Shown here one piece after another: positions 6,248 to 14,565 of a stretch of 31,463 nucleotides of DNA (the first letter of the stretch is position 1; each line of letters opens with the position of its first letter). Origin of the DNA: a virus. Location of the stretch: positions 1 to 31,463 of IMG/VR virus record IMGVR_UViG_3300009432_000029; one strand, 5' to 3'. Below the pieces are notes generated by a model that had not been told where the DNA came from, did no database searches, and saw only the letters and a program-made list of their open reading frames with translations. A program made the translations under genes and the position numbers.

Positions 6248-8349
6248 TGGCAGCAGCAGAGAAAAACCTACAAACGGCTCGTAATAATTTAGACCGATTT
6301 CGTGTTGCAAAAGAAAGAGGCCACGATGAGTTTGTGGCTACCGCTAGTAAAGCTAATAATTTCTACCGAGGCGAACAATGGGACCCATCGGATAAAGCTC
6401 GACTAGAAGCCGAAGGAAGACCTGCCCTCACACTTAACACTATTTTACCCACCATCAACACAATGCTCGGTGAGCAGATGGAACGACGCATTGATATTAC
6501 ATTCAAAGCAGGTCGAGGCGGTACAGAGAACACTGCATTAGCGTTGAACTCAATTACGCGAGCAATACTCGATGATAACCGGTACAACGAGTATGAAGAG
6601 AACGTTTATGCCGATGGTTTGATTACAGGTCGTGGCTTTTTTGACGTTCGGATGGATTTCTCTCAGAACATGCGCGGTGATGTCAAGATTACTGATGAAG
6701 ACCCGGTTGATATTATTATTGACCCGGAAGCGAAGAATGCAGACCCAGCAACTTGGAATGAAGTTTTTATTTCGCGTTGGATGACAATCGATGAGATTGA
6801 AGAAGAGTACGGTGAGAAATTCCGTGACCAGTTAATGACAGCGGCGAGTAATGCTTCAGCAGAAGCGGCAGAAGATACATTCGAATATGAAAATAGCTCA
6901 TTTGGCGACGATGCAGGTGACGAGTTTGTAGATGACAGAGAACGTGGTGCGTTGAAGCGTGTACGTGTTGTTGAACGTCAATATTTCCGTCTACATAACT
7001 GTTTGCACTTCGTTGACTTACAAACTGGCGACTTGCGTCCTGTGCCTTACGGTACGGACGAGAAAGAGGCTCAAACGGTTGCAGAGTCTTATGGCTTAGG
7101 TTTGAGCAAACAACGCCGTAGACGCGTCCGTATGACCACCTCAGTGTCCGAGGTTCTGCTCTATGATGACTGGTCGATATACCGATCATTCACTATCGTC
7201 CCCTACTTCCCGTACTTTAGACGCGGTAAGCCATTTGGTGTTGTAGAGAATTTGTTTGATTCTCAAAACTTACTGAATAAAACAAGCTCTCAAGAACTCC
7301 ATATTGTTAACACAACTGCAAACAGTGGTTGGGTAGTACAAGAAGACTCCTTGGTTGATATGGAAACGTCTGACTTGGAAGAACGCGGTGCTGAAACGGG
7401 TCTTGTGCTTACGTATAAACGTGGCTATGAGAAACCTGACAAGATTACACCGAATTCAATTCCTACAGGTATAGATCGCATCAGTCAGAAAGCAGCGGTA
7501 ACTATTCGTGACATTTCTGCGGTAAACAGCTCGATGCTTGGTTCAGTTAGAGCCGATCAGTCGGGTACTGCACAAGACAAACAGGTCGCACGCGGTCAAG
7601 TGGCGATGAACGTTGTTTTAGGCAATTTACGTAAAGCTCAAAACATTGTTGTGATGAAAGTGCTTGAGTTAGTCCAGGATTTCTACGATGAGACCCGCTA
7701 TTTCAAATTAGTCGATAACACTATGTTTGCTATCGAGAACGAGCAAGAAGTCGGCATCAACGAAGTCGGTGATGACGGCAATATAATTAACGACGTAACA
7801 ATCGGTAAATACTCTATTGATATCGGTCATACACCAGCGGGGTCTACTGCTAGAGAATCAGAGTTTAATGAAGCTCTTAGATTACGTGATATGGGTGTCG
7901 CAATACCAGACCACGTTATCGTTACAACGAGTAGCTTAACCAAACGTGCAGAGATTGCAGCATTCTTACGTGACTCGCAAGGTTTTGGTGAGCCGTCGGA
8001 AGAAGAGCAACAGTTATCTGAAATGCAGGTCGAACATCAGATCCACTTGATGAAACTTGACCTTGAAGAAAAAGATGCTGACATAGAGCTTAAAGTAGCT
8101 AATGCTCGCGCGGCTATGGCCAAAGCAACATCACTTGAAGGTTACAATCAAGCAGAGTCCGAAATACTTAAATTAAACCAAGATCGTGACTTGCATCAGC
8201 AAGACATATCACTTCGCATCGCATTAGCAGCCAGAGGACATCAGAACAGCAGTTCAATGAACGATAAACGAGTAACTTCAAATATTGCAATGAAAGCCAT
8301 GGATCAGGCAATTGCTAAACAAACTAAACCAACTGAAAAGGCAAAATAG
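6247..8349 (+). CDS. Portal protein, P22-like
   Basis: A 700-residue protein matching the P22-type portal family in length and opening layout: a helical N-terminus, then NNFYRGEQWDP, then RPALTLNTILPTINTMLGEQ, followed by a wing/stem region with many acidic residues (DEDPVDIIIDPEAK). It forms the ring at one capsid vertex through which DNA enters and leaves. The C-terminal about 120 residues are strongly helical (EEEQQLSEMQVEHQIHLMKL), consistent with a barrel. It follows the preceding gene through TAATG and precedes the scaffold-like gene by one base. Confidence 0.92.
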   Translation: MAAAEKNLQTARNNLDRFRVAKERGHDEFVATASKANNFYRGEQWDPSDKARLEAEGRPALTLNTILPTINTMLGEQMERRIDITFKAGRGGTENTALALNSITRAILDDNRYNEYEENVYADGLITGRGFFDVRMDFSQNMRGDVKITDEDPVDIIIDPEAKNADPATWNEVFISRWMTIDEIEEEYGEKFRDQLMTAASNASAEAAEDTFEYENSSFGDDAGDEFVDDRERGALKRVRVVERQYFRLHNCLHFVDLQTGDLRPVPYGTDEKEAQTVAESYGLGLSKQRRRRVRMTTSVSEVLLYDDWSIYRSFTIVPYFPYFRRGKPFGVVENLFDSQNLLNKTSSQELHIVNTTANSGWVVQEDSLVDMETSDLEERGAETGLVLTYKRGYEKPDKITPNSIPTGIDRISQKAAVTIRDISAVNSSMLGSVRADQSGTAQDKQVARGQVAMNVVLGNLRKAQNIVVMKVLELVQDFYDETRYFKLVDNTMFAIENEQEVGINEVGDDGNIINDVTIGKYSIDIGHTPAGSTARESEFNEALRLRDMGVAIPDHVIVTTSSLTKRAEIAAFLRDSQGFGEPSEEEQQLSEMQVEHQIHLMKLDLEEKDADIELKVANARAAMAKATSLEGYNQAESEILKLNQDRDLHQQDISLRIALAARGHQNSSSMNDKRVTSNIAMKAMDQAIAKQTKPTEKAK

Positions 8350-8350
8350 T

Positions 8351-9397
8351 ATGAGTAACCCCAACAACGAATCACTTGATATTAACTTAGAAGATTTAGG
8401 CGGTACAGATGATTGGGGCGATGACGATCTAGCCTCGGTTGACGATTTAGAGTTTGGCGATGAAGTCGCTGACGATGTTGACGACGATGACGGCTCTCCG
8501 GTAGTCGAACCGGATGAAGAAACCGAAGAAGAAACCGAAGAAGAAACTGCGGAGGAAGCTGAGGATGAAACTGAAGAAGAAACTGAAGATACTCAAGAAG
8601 TCGAACCAACGGCTGATGAAGGGGAAGAAGAAGAGGAAACTGATGAGGTTGAGTCTAAAAAAAGCGACAATCGCGTTCCGCTGTCTCGACTCAATAAAGA
8701 AGTTGATAAACGTCGTGCTCTTGAAGCACGAATTATGGAACTCGAAAAGAGTCCAGGCAAACAGACTTCTGCGAATGAAGTACCTGCCGTAGAGCCAGAA
8801 GCTCCCGCTTTTACGCTTGATGATTTCAAAGCAATGTCAGAAGCTATCTTAGATGGTGATGATGCTAAAGCGTTAGAGAAGTTCTCTTCCATGACCCAAG
8901 CACAGGTTGACAGAGCTATTAAAAGCGTTAAAGACAGCTCTCGCAATGATGCGCGTAATGAAATACAAGCGGACAAAGATACGACTGATTTACAGACAAC
9001 GGCTGTGAGTATTACTGAACAGTATCCAGAGTTTGACAGTTCATCTGAAATGGCGGATAAAGCGCTGATTGAAGAGGTCTTAGACCTTAGAGATGCATTC
9101 GAGAATAAGGGGCTTTCACCAGCTAACGCATTAGCTAAAGCAAGTCGCTTGGTAGCGATGGATAATGAACTTAGCGACCGTTCGTCTAAGAGCATTGATG
9201 ATACAAAAGGTAAGAAAGGTGTTAAACCCTCTGATGTTAAAAAGAAGATTAAATTGGCATCAAAAGAAAAAGGTAAGTTACAAGGTGCGGCGAATCGTTC
9301 GCGTAAGCTAGCTAAACCGTTAGCAGATCTATCAGACGAAGAATTCAACGACGCGAGCGAAGATGCTCTAGCACGCGCCCGTGGCGACTTCGTATAG
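8351..9397 (+). CDS. Acidic scaffolding-type protein
   Basis: A 348-residue protein beginning MSNPNNESLDINLEDLGG at ATG 8351, one base after the portal stop, with AAAGG inside the portal end. Residues about 15-105 are extremely acidic, with repeated EETEE blocks; the C-terminal part is basic (KGKKGVKPSDVKKKIKLASK) and then mixed. An acidic, coiled N-terminus with a basic helix near the C-terminus is the usual layout of phage scaffolding proteins, and the position between portal and major capsid genes agrees. No protease motif is seen. A long antisense frame here reflects codon composition, not a gene. Confidence 0.8.
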   Translation: MSNPNNESLDINLEDLGGTDDWGDDDLASVDDLEFGDEVADDVDDDDGSPVVEPDEETEEETEEETAEEAEDETEEETEDTQEVEPTADEGEEEEETDEVESKKSDNRVPLSRLNKEVDKRRALEARIMELEKSPGKQTSANEVPAVEPEAPAFTLDDFKAMSEAILDGDDAKALEKFSSMTQAQVDRAIKSVKDSSRNDARNEIQADKDTTDLQTTAVSITEQYPEFDSSSEMADKALIEEVLDLRDAFENKGLSPANALAKASRLVAMDNELSDRSSKSIDDTKGKKGVKPSDVKKKIKLASKEKGKLQGAANRSRKLAKPLADLSDEEFNDASEDALARARGDFV

Positions 9398-9433
9398 ACC
9401 TAGTAACTAACTAACTTAAAAGAAGGAATGACC

Positions 9434-10483
9434 GTGCTTAATAACTCACAATTAGAATGCCCTCGTTGCCACTCACTAATGAGATTAAGATCGAGTTTTG
9501 CGGGTAAACGTAGAGCGAAATGTGAAGGGTGCGGTTATTTCCCTTTTGCTGAAAAGTGTATAAAGAAAGATGCTGGGTATGTGGAAACTTCAGTCCAAGC
9601 GTCAGTCAACGTATTAACGCAAGATAAACAAGCGAAAATAGCGGACGTAACTGTTCGTGCTGACATCGATGTGTTTTCTATCGAAACGACTGTTGGTGAG
9701 GTGGCTGATGGTTGCAGCCACTACTTTATACCTGATCTACAGTGTCGTGATGATGAAGACCTCGCTTACTGCTCCTGGATAGGCGGTCACATAGCTGATG
9801 TTAAACCTGATGTGATTATAAACATTGGCGATCATGCTGATATGGCGTCGTTATCATACTACGATAAAGGCACGGCAAAAGGCGAAGGTCGTAGAGTATG
9901 TGCGGATATTGAGTCGGCTATTGAGGGTATGAACCGTCTTCTTAGACCTATTTATGATATTCAGCAAGCTGAGTTAAAAGAACACGGTGAGATTATTTAT
10001 AAGCCGCGTATGATTTTAACCCTCGGTAATCACGAGCATCGTATTAATCGCCATGTAGAGTCTAACCCGGCACTTGTCGGCTTTTTGAGCACTGATTCGC
10101 TTAGATACAAAGATTTTGGTTGGGAAGTGTATGACTTTCTAGTACCTGCCATGGCTAATGGCGTTGCTTATGCCCACTTCTTTGCTAACCCATTAACGGG
10201 TCGCCCTTACGGCGGTACAATAATGAATGTGCTTAAAAACGTAGGTGAGTCGTTTAGTATGGGCCATGTCCAGAAGTTTGATATGCACATGCGTTATCTA
10301 CCGGCTACGGGTCGAAGACAAATGGCATTGGTTTGCGGTGCAGCTTACCCGCACGATGAAGACTACAAAGGACCACAAGGTAATCACCACTTCCGAGGAA
10401 CGATTGTTAAGACTAACGTTTCCCAAGGTGGGTATGACATTGCCCTGTCTTCTTTATCGACGTTGAAAGAACTGTATGGCTAA
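9434..10483 (+). CDS. Calcineurin-like metallophosphoesterase with zinc ribbon
   Basis: About 349 residues. The N-terminus carries a zinc ribbon, CPRC followed by CEGC. The body holds the two-metal phosphoesterase motifs: PDLQ (about residue 99, normally D-x-H), IGDHADM (about 131), LGNHEH (about 197) and MGHVQKFDMH (about 276). A glutamine replaces the usual histidine in the first motif. I choose GTG 9434 because AGAAGGA directly abuts the ATG at 9428 and cannot serve it, but lies 6 bases before the GTG. The enzyme should hydrolyse phosphoesters, nucleic acid or nucleotides; the substrate is unknown. Its place between scaffold and major capsid genes is odd for an enzyme and suggests late expression. 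Confidence 0.85.
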   Translation: MLNNSQLECPRCHSLMRLRSSFAGKRRAKCEGCGYFPFAEKCIKKDAGYVETSVQASVNVLTQDKQAKIADVTVRADIDVFSIETTVGEVADGCSHYFIPDLQCRDDEDLAYCSWIGGHIADVKPDVIINIGDHADMASLSYYDKGTAKGEGRRVCADIESAIEGMNRLLRPIYDIQQAELKEHGEIIYKPRMILTLGNHEHRINRHVESNPALVGFLSTDSLRYKDFGWEVYDFLVPAMANGVAYAHFFANPLTGRPYGGTIMNVLKNVGESFSMGHVQKFDMHMRYLPATGRRQMALVCGAAYPHDEDYKGPQGNHHFRGTIVKTNVSQGGYDIALSSLSTLKELYG

Positions 10484-10485
10484 AT

Positions 10486-10500
10486 AACAGTAACACTGTT
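10486..10500 (+). promoter_or_regulatory. AACAGT motif copy 3 (perfect palindrome)
   Basis: AACAGT-AAC-ACTGTT is an exact inverted repeat with a 3-base spacer, followed by GAC as in copies 1 and 2. It begins three bases after the stop of the phosphoesterase gene and about 208 bases before the major capsid start. The dyad symmetry fits a dimeric regulator's operator. Confidence 0.55.
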
Positions 10501-10641
10501 GACTTGCGGCAGTGGCTCTGCTACTGTTCGCTTATCATCGTGATAATGCCACGTTAAACCAGTTCTGCTCCACATGCAGTGAATGTGCTTTCGCTAGACC
10601 CTCGTAACGGGACGACACTCAAAAAACTTAATGACTTAACC

Positions 10642-10675
10642 GTCCTTAGTTTGTCGTTTCGCGTAGACAAAGGAC
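10642..10675 (+). other. Hairpin just upstream of the capsid ribosome binding site
   Basis: GTCC (10642-10645) pairs with GGAC (10672-10675) and TTTGTC (10650-10655) with GACAAA (10666-10671), leaving a 4-base bulge TTAG and a 10-base loop. It ends four bases before the ACGGAG ribosome binding site, so it may keep that site exposed or protect the mRNA end. Confidence 0.55.
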
Positions 10676-10693
10676 TAACGGAGATACACTAAA

Positions 10694-11821
10694 ATGGCTA
10701 ACACCAATTTTGCAGCACTAGACGACCATAGTAAAAAAGTATGGTCACGCACAGTTTGGAAACAAGCTCGTGAGAAAATGTTCACTTCTAAATTCATGGG
10801 TACTTCTCCTGAATCTTTAATCTATCGCATCACTGAATTAACTAAAAGCGAAAAAGGCACTCAAGCTGTCGTTCCATTAGTTCCAGATTTAGAAGGTGAC
10901 GGTATCACAGGTGATAACACACTTGAAGGCAACGAAGAGGCCATGAAAGCGGTCCAAGACACTGTTCAAATCGATCAGTTGCGTCACGCTGTTGCTAACA
11001 CTGGTCGCATTACTGACCAAAAATCTGTAGTTCAATTCCGTAAGACTGGCTTAAATCAGTTAACTTACTGGCTTGCTGATCGCTGTGACCAAATGGCTTT
11101 CTTAACATTAGCTGGTATGTCTTATACTCGTCATAACGATGGTCGTACTCGCCCTGTTAACGCTTCTGGCGGTAACTTAGGTGATTTATCATTCGCGGGT
11201 GATGTTACTGCTCCTTCAAGTGAACGTTACTTACAAGTTTCAGGTGATGAGCTTGTATCTGGTGATAACACTAACTTAACCGCTACTGATACTTTGGGCT
11301 ACAAGCACATCGTTAAGTTACAAGCATTAGCTAAAACACGTTATATGCGCGGTATTCGCGGTAATGGCGGTTCTGAAGCTTATCACTTGTTCTTACACCC
11401 TTTAGCAATGGCTAAGTTAAAACTTGACCCAGACTTTAAAGAGAATGCTCGTCACGCTTCAGTACGTGGTTCTGGTAACTCTGTATGGAAAGGTGGAGAT
11501 TCTTTCGTAGTCGATGGTGTTCACATCCATGAATTCCGTCACGTACCAACTACTTTTGGTGCTGCTGCATCAAGTAAATGGGGCGCATCTGGAACTGTAG
11601 ATGGTTGTCGCGCATTGTTATGTGGTGCTCAAGCACTAGCGGTAGTTGACCTTGGTGGTGGCTACTGGGACGAAGATGAATTCGATTACAACAACCGTGG
11701 CGGCATCGCATACGGCAAAATGTTCGGATTCAAGAAGCCTACTTTCAAGTTCGCTAAAACTTCTGCTGATAGCTCAGTGAAGCAAGATTACGGTGTAATT
11801 ACAATCGACATCGCAATCTAA
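10694..11821 (+). CDS. Major capsid protein, N4-gp56 family
   Basis: A 375-residue protein beginning MANTNFAALDDHSKKVWSRT. The opening, the SPESLIYRITELTKSEKG and VVPLVPDLEGDG segments and the TGRITDQKSV region are characteristic of the N4 gp56 type major capsid family (HK97 fold). It forms the capsid shell. Codon use is visibly more biased than in neighbouring genes (many GCT, GGT, TTA and CGT codons), as expected for the most abundant virion protein. It has its own motif and leader upstream and a GC-rich hairpin right after the stop, so it may be transcribed as a short strong unit with partial readthrough. Confidence 0.92.
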   Translation: MANTNFAALDDHSKKVWSRTVWKQAREKMFTSKFMGTSPESLIYRITELTKSEKGTQAVVPLVPDLEGDGITGDNTLEGNEEAMKAVQDTVQIDQLRHAVANTGRITDQKSVVQFRKTGLNQLTYWLADRCDQMAFLTLAGMSYTRHNDGRTRPVNASGGNLGDLSFAGDVTAPSSERYLQVSGDELVSGDNTNLTATDTLGYKHIVKLQALAKTRYMRGIRGNGGSEAYHLFLHPLAMAKLKLDPDFKENARHASVRGSGNSVWKGGDSFVVDGVHIHEFRHVPTTFGAAASSKWGASGTVDGCRALLCGAQALAVVDLGGGYWDEDEFDYNNRGGIAYGKMFGFKKPTFKFAKTSADSSVKQDYGVITIDIAI

Positions 11822-11830
11822 ACTGTTGTT

Positions 11831-11862
11831 GGGGTTGCTGCCACGGATGGTGGCACTTCCCC
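11831..11862 (+). terminator. Attenuator-like hairpin after the capsid gene
   Basis: TGCCAC (11839-11844) pairs with GTGGCA (11850-11855), and outer GGGG (11831-11834) with CCCC (11859-11862), separated by a small internal loop. It begins 10 bases after the capsid stop. No long T-run follows, so I read it as a partial terminator or 3'-end stabiliser that keeps downstream genes at lower levels. Confidence 0.6.
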
Positions 11863-11891
11863 GATTCTATAACTATTTTGAGAAGCCCAAC

Positions 11892-12200
11892 ATGTTAATC
11901 AAAAATTTCAAACGCAAAGAGATCGTAATTCAAACCCTTATGGGTAATTCGGTTCGTTTCGCACCGGGTGTAGAGGTTGATGTCCCTGAGTCGTTAATCG
12001 ATGAATGTTTAAAGCAAGGTTTAATGCCTAGCGATGATTTTAAACAAGCCGTCAAAGATGCTGCTGTAGAAGAAGCGGTCACATTGGCGAAGGAAAAAGC
12101 TGCGACAAATTTCGCAGATGAAGCTGTTGCGCAAAAACGTGCGGCTGCTGTCAAGAAAGGCGCGGCTACGAAAGCTGCTAACAAATTAAAGAAACGATAG
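11892..12200 (+). CDS. Small Lys/Ala-rich protein, unknown
   Basis: A 102-residue protein. The start is ATG 11892 (MLIKNFKRKE) because the upstream frame runs through the post-capsid hairpin and has only a TTG start. GAGAAG lies 6 bases upstream. The N-terminal 40 residues (FAPGVEVDVPESLIDECLKQ) look like a small beta/helix module; the rest is a Lys/Ala-rich helix. Its position between capsid and connector genes suggests a capsid accessory or head-completion role, but nothing in the sequence fixes it. Confidence 0.75.
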   Translation: MLIKNFKRKEIVIQTLMGNSVRFAPGVEVDVPESLIDECLKQGLMPSDDFKQAVKDAAVEEAVTLAKEKAATNFADEAVAQKRAAAVKKGAATKAANKLKKR

Positions 12201-12209
12201 GAGACTCTG

Positions 12210-12878
12210 ATGTCGCTAAGTGTTGGTAGTGTTATAACCGATAAAGTTCGCGTACTACTACGTGATACTGACGAGGGCGGCATTTTGTGGCTCGACAGTG
12301 AGTTAATTGAATGGCTCAACGAAGCGTGTTTAGAAATAGCTAGAATGAGACCCGCTTCTTCAGCGAGTACACTAGATTTCAGCCCTACTGCGGGTGCGTT
12401 GCAGACTTTACCAACACAAGCTATCTTGCTCCTTGAGGCTATATGTAATCAAACATCTGGTGTTGAAGGAAGAGCGGTAAGGCGTGTTGAACGTAAAGAT
12501 TTAGATAATGAACAGCCAAATTGGCGTAGTTCAACTAAAACAGACATGGTTATGCGTTATGCATCGTCTTCGACTGACCCTCGCACTTTCCATGTATACC
12601 CGCCATCGACAGGTTCTGCCAACGCGGGATTAGTTCTGGTTATGGGTGTAACCCCTACGGTGGCTACGGCATTGACCGATGACTTCCCGCTAGATGATAT
12701 TTTTGCTCCAACGGCAGCTAACTACGTGCTATACAGAGCTTTTCACAAGCAGTTAGAGAGTCAAGCTTCACAGCAACGTGCAGGTGATTTCTTAGCTATG
12801 TTTAACGCACAAATGGGTTCGACGGATAGCACACTTGAAAACCGTGGTGCAGAACAACGTCAACCTACTCCGAGGTAA
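12210..12878 (+). CDS. Head-tail adaptor, DUF6682-like
   Basis: A 222-residue protein. The opening pattern (KVRVLLRDTDEGG then LWLDSELIEWLNEACLEI) is typical of the DUF6682 phage proteins, found at the head-tail junction of short-tailed phages, and the following QTLPTQAILLLEAI and HVYPPS segments fit the same family. It probably binds below the portal to start the tail. GGAGA lies about 7 bases before the ATG. It is followed three bases later by a second connector gene. Confidence 0.75.
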   Translation: MSLSVGSVITDKVRVLLRDTDEGGILWLDSELIEWLNEACLEIARMRPASSASTLDFSPTAGALQTLPTQAILLLEAICNQTSGVEGRAVRRVERKDLDNEQPNWRSSTKTDMVMRYASSSTDPRTFHVYPPSTGSANAGLVLVMGVTPTVATALTDDFPLDDIFAPTAANYVLYRAFHKQLESQASQQRAGDFLAMFNAQMGSTDSTLENRGAEQRQPTPR

Positions 12879-12881
12879 TAG

Positions 12882-13502
12882 ATGGCTAATGTCCAAGACT
12901 GGGTTGACGATTTAAACGTCGAAGTCCCTTCATGTTTAGAACTTACTATTGAAAGAGCGGTAAGATTCTCTATTCAAGAATTTTTCAGTAGGTCTGAAGC
13001 GTGGGCATACGAGGCTTCTGTTTCGCTAGTTGAGGGGGTTGTCCAGTACACCCTCCCTATTCCGGCGAATACGTCTATCCTGGCTAACAAGTATGTAAAG
13101 GTCAGATATGACAACCATACGGAGTCGCTGACAAGTACGTTGGTAAAAGATCTAAACTTGAACGTCACAGGCAAACCATCGAGCTTTGCGAGTAAAGGTT
13201 CGGTTATGTTTATTGATAACGTGGAAAAAGACGTTACATGTGATGTCGGTTTTACGTTAAAGCCCAACCGTAGTGTTGACGAAGTGCCTGATGATTTAGC
13301 GGACGATTACTTTGAATCTATACGAAGCGGTGCGTTAATGCGGCTCAAGTCAATGGTCGGTAAGGACTGGGAAGACTTGAAAGGTGCGGATAAGCATCAA
13401 TACATTTTTGAAACCGGTGTGGCACTGGCCAAGCGAGAGTCTAAGAAACTTCGTTCTCGCGTCAGAAGACCTGCCAGATTTAATAAAGGTTTCGGGTGGT
13501 AG
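12882..13502 (+). CDS. Second head-tail connector
   Basis: A 206-residue protein. The opening (VPSCLELTIERAVRFSIQEF and a following SEAWAY) matches a common short-tail phage connector layout in which a helix ending in F..S..W precedes beta strands. The C-terminus is basic (KRESKKLRSRVRRPARFN). The position after the DUF6682-like gene supports a tubular or adaptor role. The ATG follows the previous stop by 3 bases, with CGAGG about 7 bases upstream. I cannot name the family with certainty. Confidence 0.65.
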   Translation: MANVQDWVDDLNVEVPSCLELTIERAVRFSIQEFFSRSEAWAYEASVSLVEGVVQYTLPIPANTSILANKYVKVRYDNHTESLTSTLVKDLNLNVTGKPSSFASKGSVMFIDNVEKDVTCDVGFTLKPNRSVDEVPDDLADDYFESIRSGALMRLKSMVGKDWEDLKGADKHQYIFETGVALAKRESKKLRSRVRRPARFNKGFGW

Positions 13503-13894
13503 AGGTCTCAGAGCCTCTTAATGTGACCGAGGCACTAGACGTTTTCGAGCTTCTGGTGCCTTATTTTATACGTATTAAGCACAGAGCTGATGGTATAGAA
13601 CCTGACAGAATGAAAGAAATGCTGGGTAATTCAGAAGCTACCTTGCATCCTATAGGGGTTGAGGGCTATATCATAGCGTCGTGGGAAGAAGACGAGATGT
13701 TTGTTATATCGGCAGGGTCGTTCAGTTTGCACTGTTCTGACTTACCTGAAAATATAAGTGCTGCTGTTATGTATGCTAAGAAGCATAACTGTAGTAAAAT
13801 ATCATTTAAGAGTAAACGCCCTGCATGGCGACGAGTAGCCATAGGTTTTGGCTTTGTCCCCACTGGCGAAGATAATTACACTAAGGATTTATAA
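13496..13894 (+). CDS. GNAT-like small protein
   Basis: A 132-residue protein starting at GTG 13496, inside the end of the preceding gene, with AAAGG 6 bases upstream. A C-terminal segment, RPAWRRVAIGFGFVPTGEDN, resembles the last part of GNAT acetyltransferases (helix, then GF-x-x-x strand). Comparable small proteins occur next to ejection-protein genes in T7-like phages (gp13 position). A clear acetyl-CoA binding loop (R/Q-x-x-G-x-G/A) is not visible, so it may be a catalytically dead fold used for virion assembly. Confidence 0.55.
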   Translation: MVEVSEPLNVTEALDVFELLVPYFIRIKHRADGIEPDRMKEMLGNSEATLHPIGVEGYIIASWEEDEMFVISAGSFSLHCSDLPENISAAVMYAKKHNCSKISFKSKRPAWRRVAIGFGFVPTGEDNYTKDL

Positions 13895-14565
13895 TGGGTG
13901 CTGAAAAACAAAAGGTCACACAGGAAGAACGCAACCTAGCGGAGTTCTCCAAAAAAGTCATGGATAAAGGCGCGAGTATGTCTGATGCACATTCTGCCGC
14001 AGCAACCCGTGACATGCTGGCTAAAACTAATGCCTCTGTCGCCTCGCAAACCAGTGCGCAAAGAGCTATAGGCATGAAAATGAATATAGCTAAGAATAGA
14101 CTCAGTGACCAAAGAAATGTGGCGGCAACCACTCCGAATAGCGTTGTTGAGAATACTACGGAATCATTCGGGCTAACGGCAAATGCTAGCAAGAACGACC
14201 TCGATAGAATGGGCAGAGGTGCGCAAGGCGGTGTTCGAGCCGCTGCTCAACTCGGTAAACTCGGAGGCAAGCTCGCATCGAATGCTTATGACGAAGAACA
14301 TGCTCGGTTTGTTAACGGTAATCAGCGTAGGCAAGGTCTTATGGATTTGGGTTCTTTGGCTATTGTCGAGGGTCTAGGTGCTAAGTGGGATAAGGATACG
14401 GCGAATGCGAAGAAAGCTGCTACAGACAACGGTATTGCGAGCGCAGCGGCATCGGCTAAACACCAAACAGCCTTTGACCAATTCGGCGGTAGTGTTTATA
14501 CCCCATACGAAAGCCCAGAAATTACTGATCCATACAAACGCAACTATTTTGGGAGTAGCACATAA
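13894..14565 (+). CDS. Putative internal virion protein 1
   Basis: A 223-residue protein, Ala, Asn and Lys rich and largely helical (SDAHSAAATRDMLAKTNASV), with no signal peptide or clear enzyme motif. It is joined at both ends by TAATG junctions to neighbours of similar type. Composition and position between the connectors and the giant gene match small ejection proteins that leave the capsid with the DNA. The C-terminus (VYTPYESPEI...YKRNYFG) is aromatic. The assignment is by context. Confidence 0.6.
   Translation: MGAEKQKVTQEERNLAEFSKKVMDKGASMSDAHSAAATRDMLAKTNASVASQTSAQRAIGMKMNIAKNRLSDQRNVAATTPNSVVENTTESFGLTANASKNDLDRMGRGAQGGVRAAAQLGKLGGKLASNAYDEEHARFVNGNQRRQGLMDLGSLAIVEGLGAKWDKDTANAKKAATDNGIASAAASAKHQTAFDQFGGSVYTPYESPEITDPYKRNYFGSST

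Larger units (their letters stand above)
10484..10693 (+). promoter_or_regulatory. Structured leader of the major capsid gene
   Basis: A 210-base gap with no open frame I support. It starts with a perfect AACAGT motif (10486-10500), then a hairpin around 10501-10530 (CAGTGGC/GCTACTG), a second (TTATCA/TGATAA), and near the gene a stem at 10642-10675. The ribosome binding site ACGGAG lies just after that last stem, about 10 bases before the ATG. The layout suggests a dedicated promoter and a stabilising 5' leader for a highly expressed gene. Confidence 0.6.

Noticed and set aside
6688-6700. CTGATGA core-like string in the portal gene (similar strings near 8603, 8640 and 15573)
   Set aside because: They encode Thr/Ala-Asp-Glu in real genes and have no matching GAAA and stem elements around them, so they are not hammerheads.
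8593-9348. 251-codon minus-strand open frame opposite the scaffold gene
   Set aside because: It mirrors the acidic, codon-biased gene on the plus strand, is Ser/Leu rich, and has no ribosome binding site or operon context.
10484-10693. tRNA or another ribozyme in the capsid leader
   Set aside because: No cloverleaf with a T-loop and no hammerhead core on either strand; only simple hairpins are visible.
11826-11891. N-terminal extension of the 11892 gene starting at TTG 11826
   Set aside because: The extension reads through the post-capsid hairpin and has no ribosome binding site; ATG 11892 is better.
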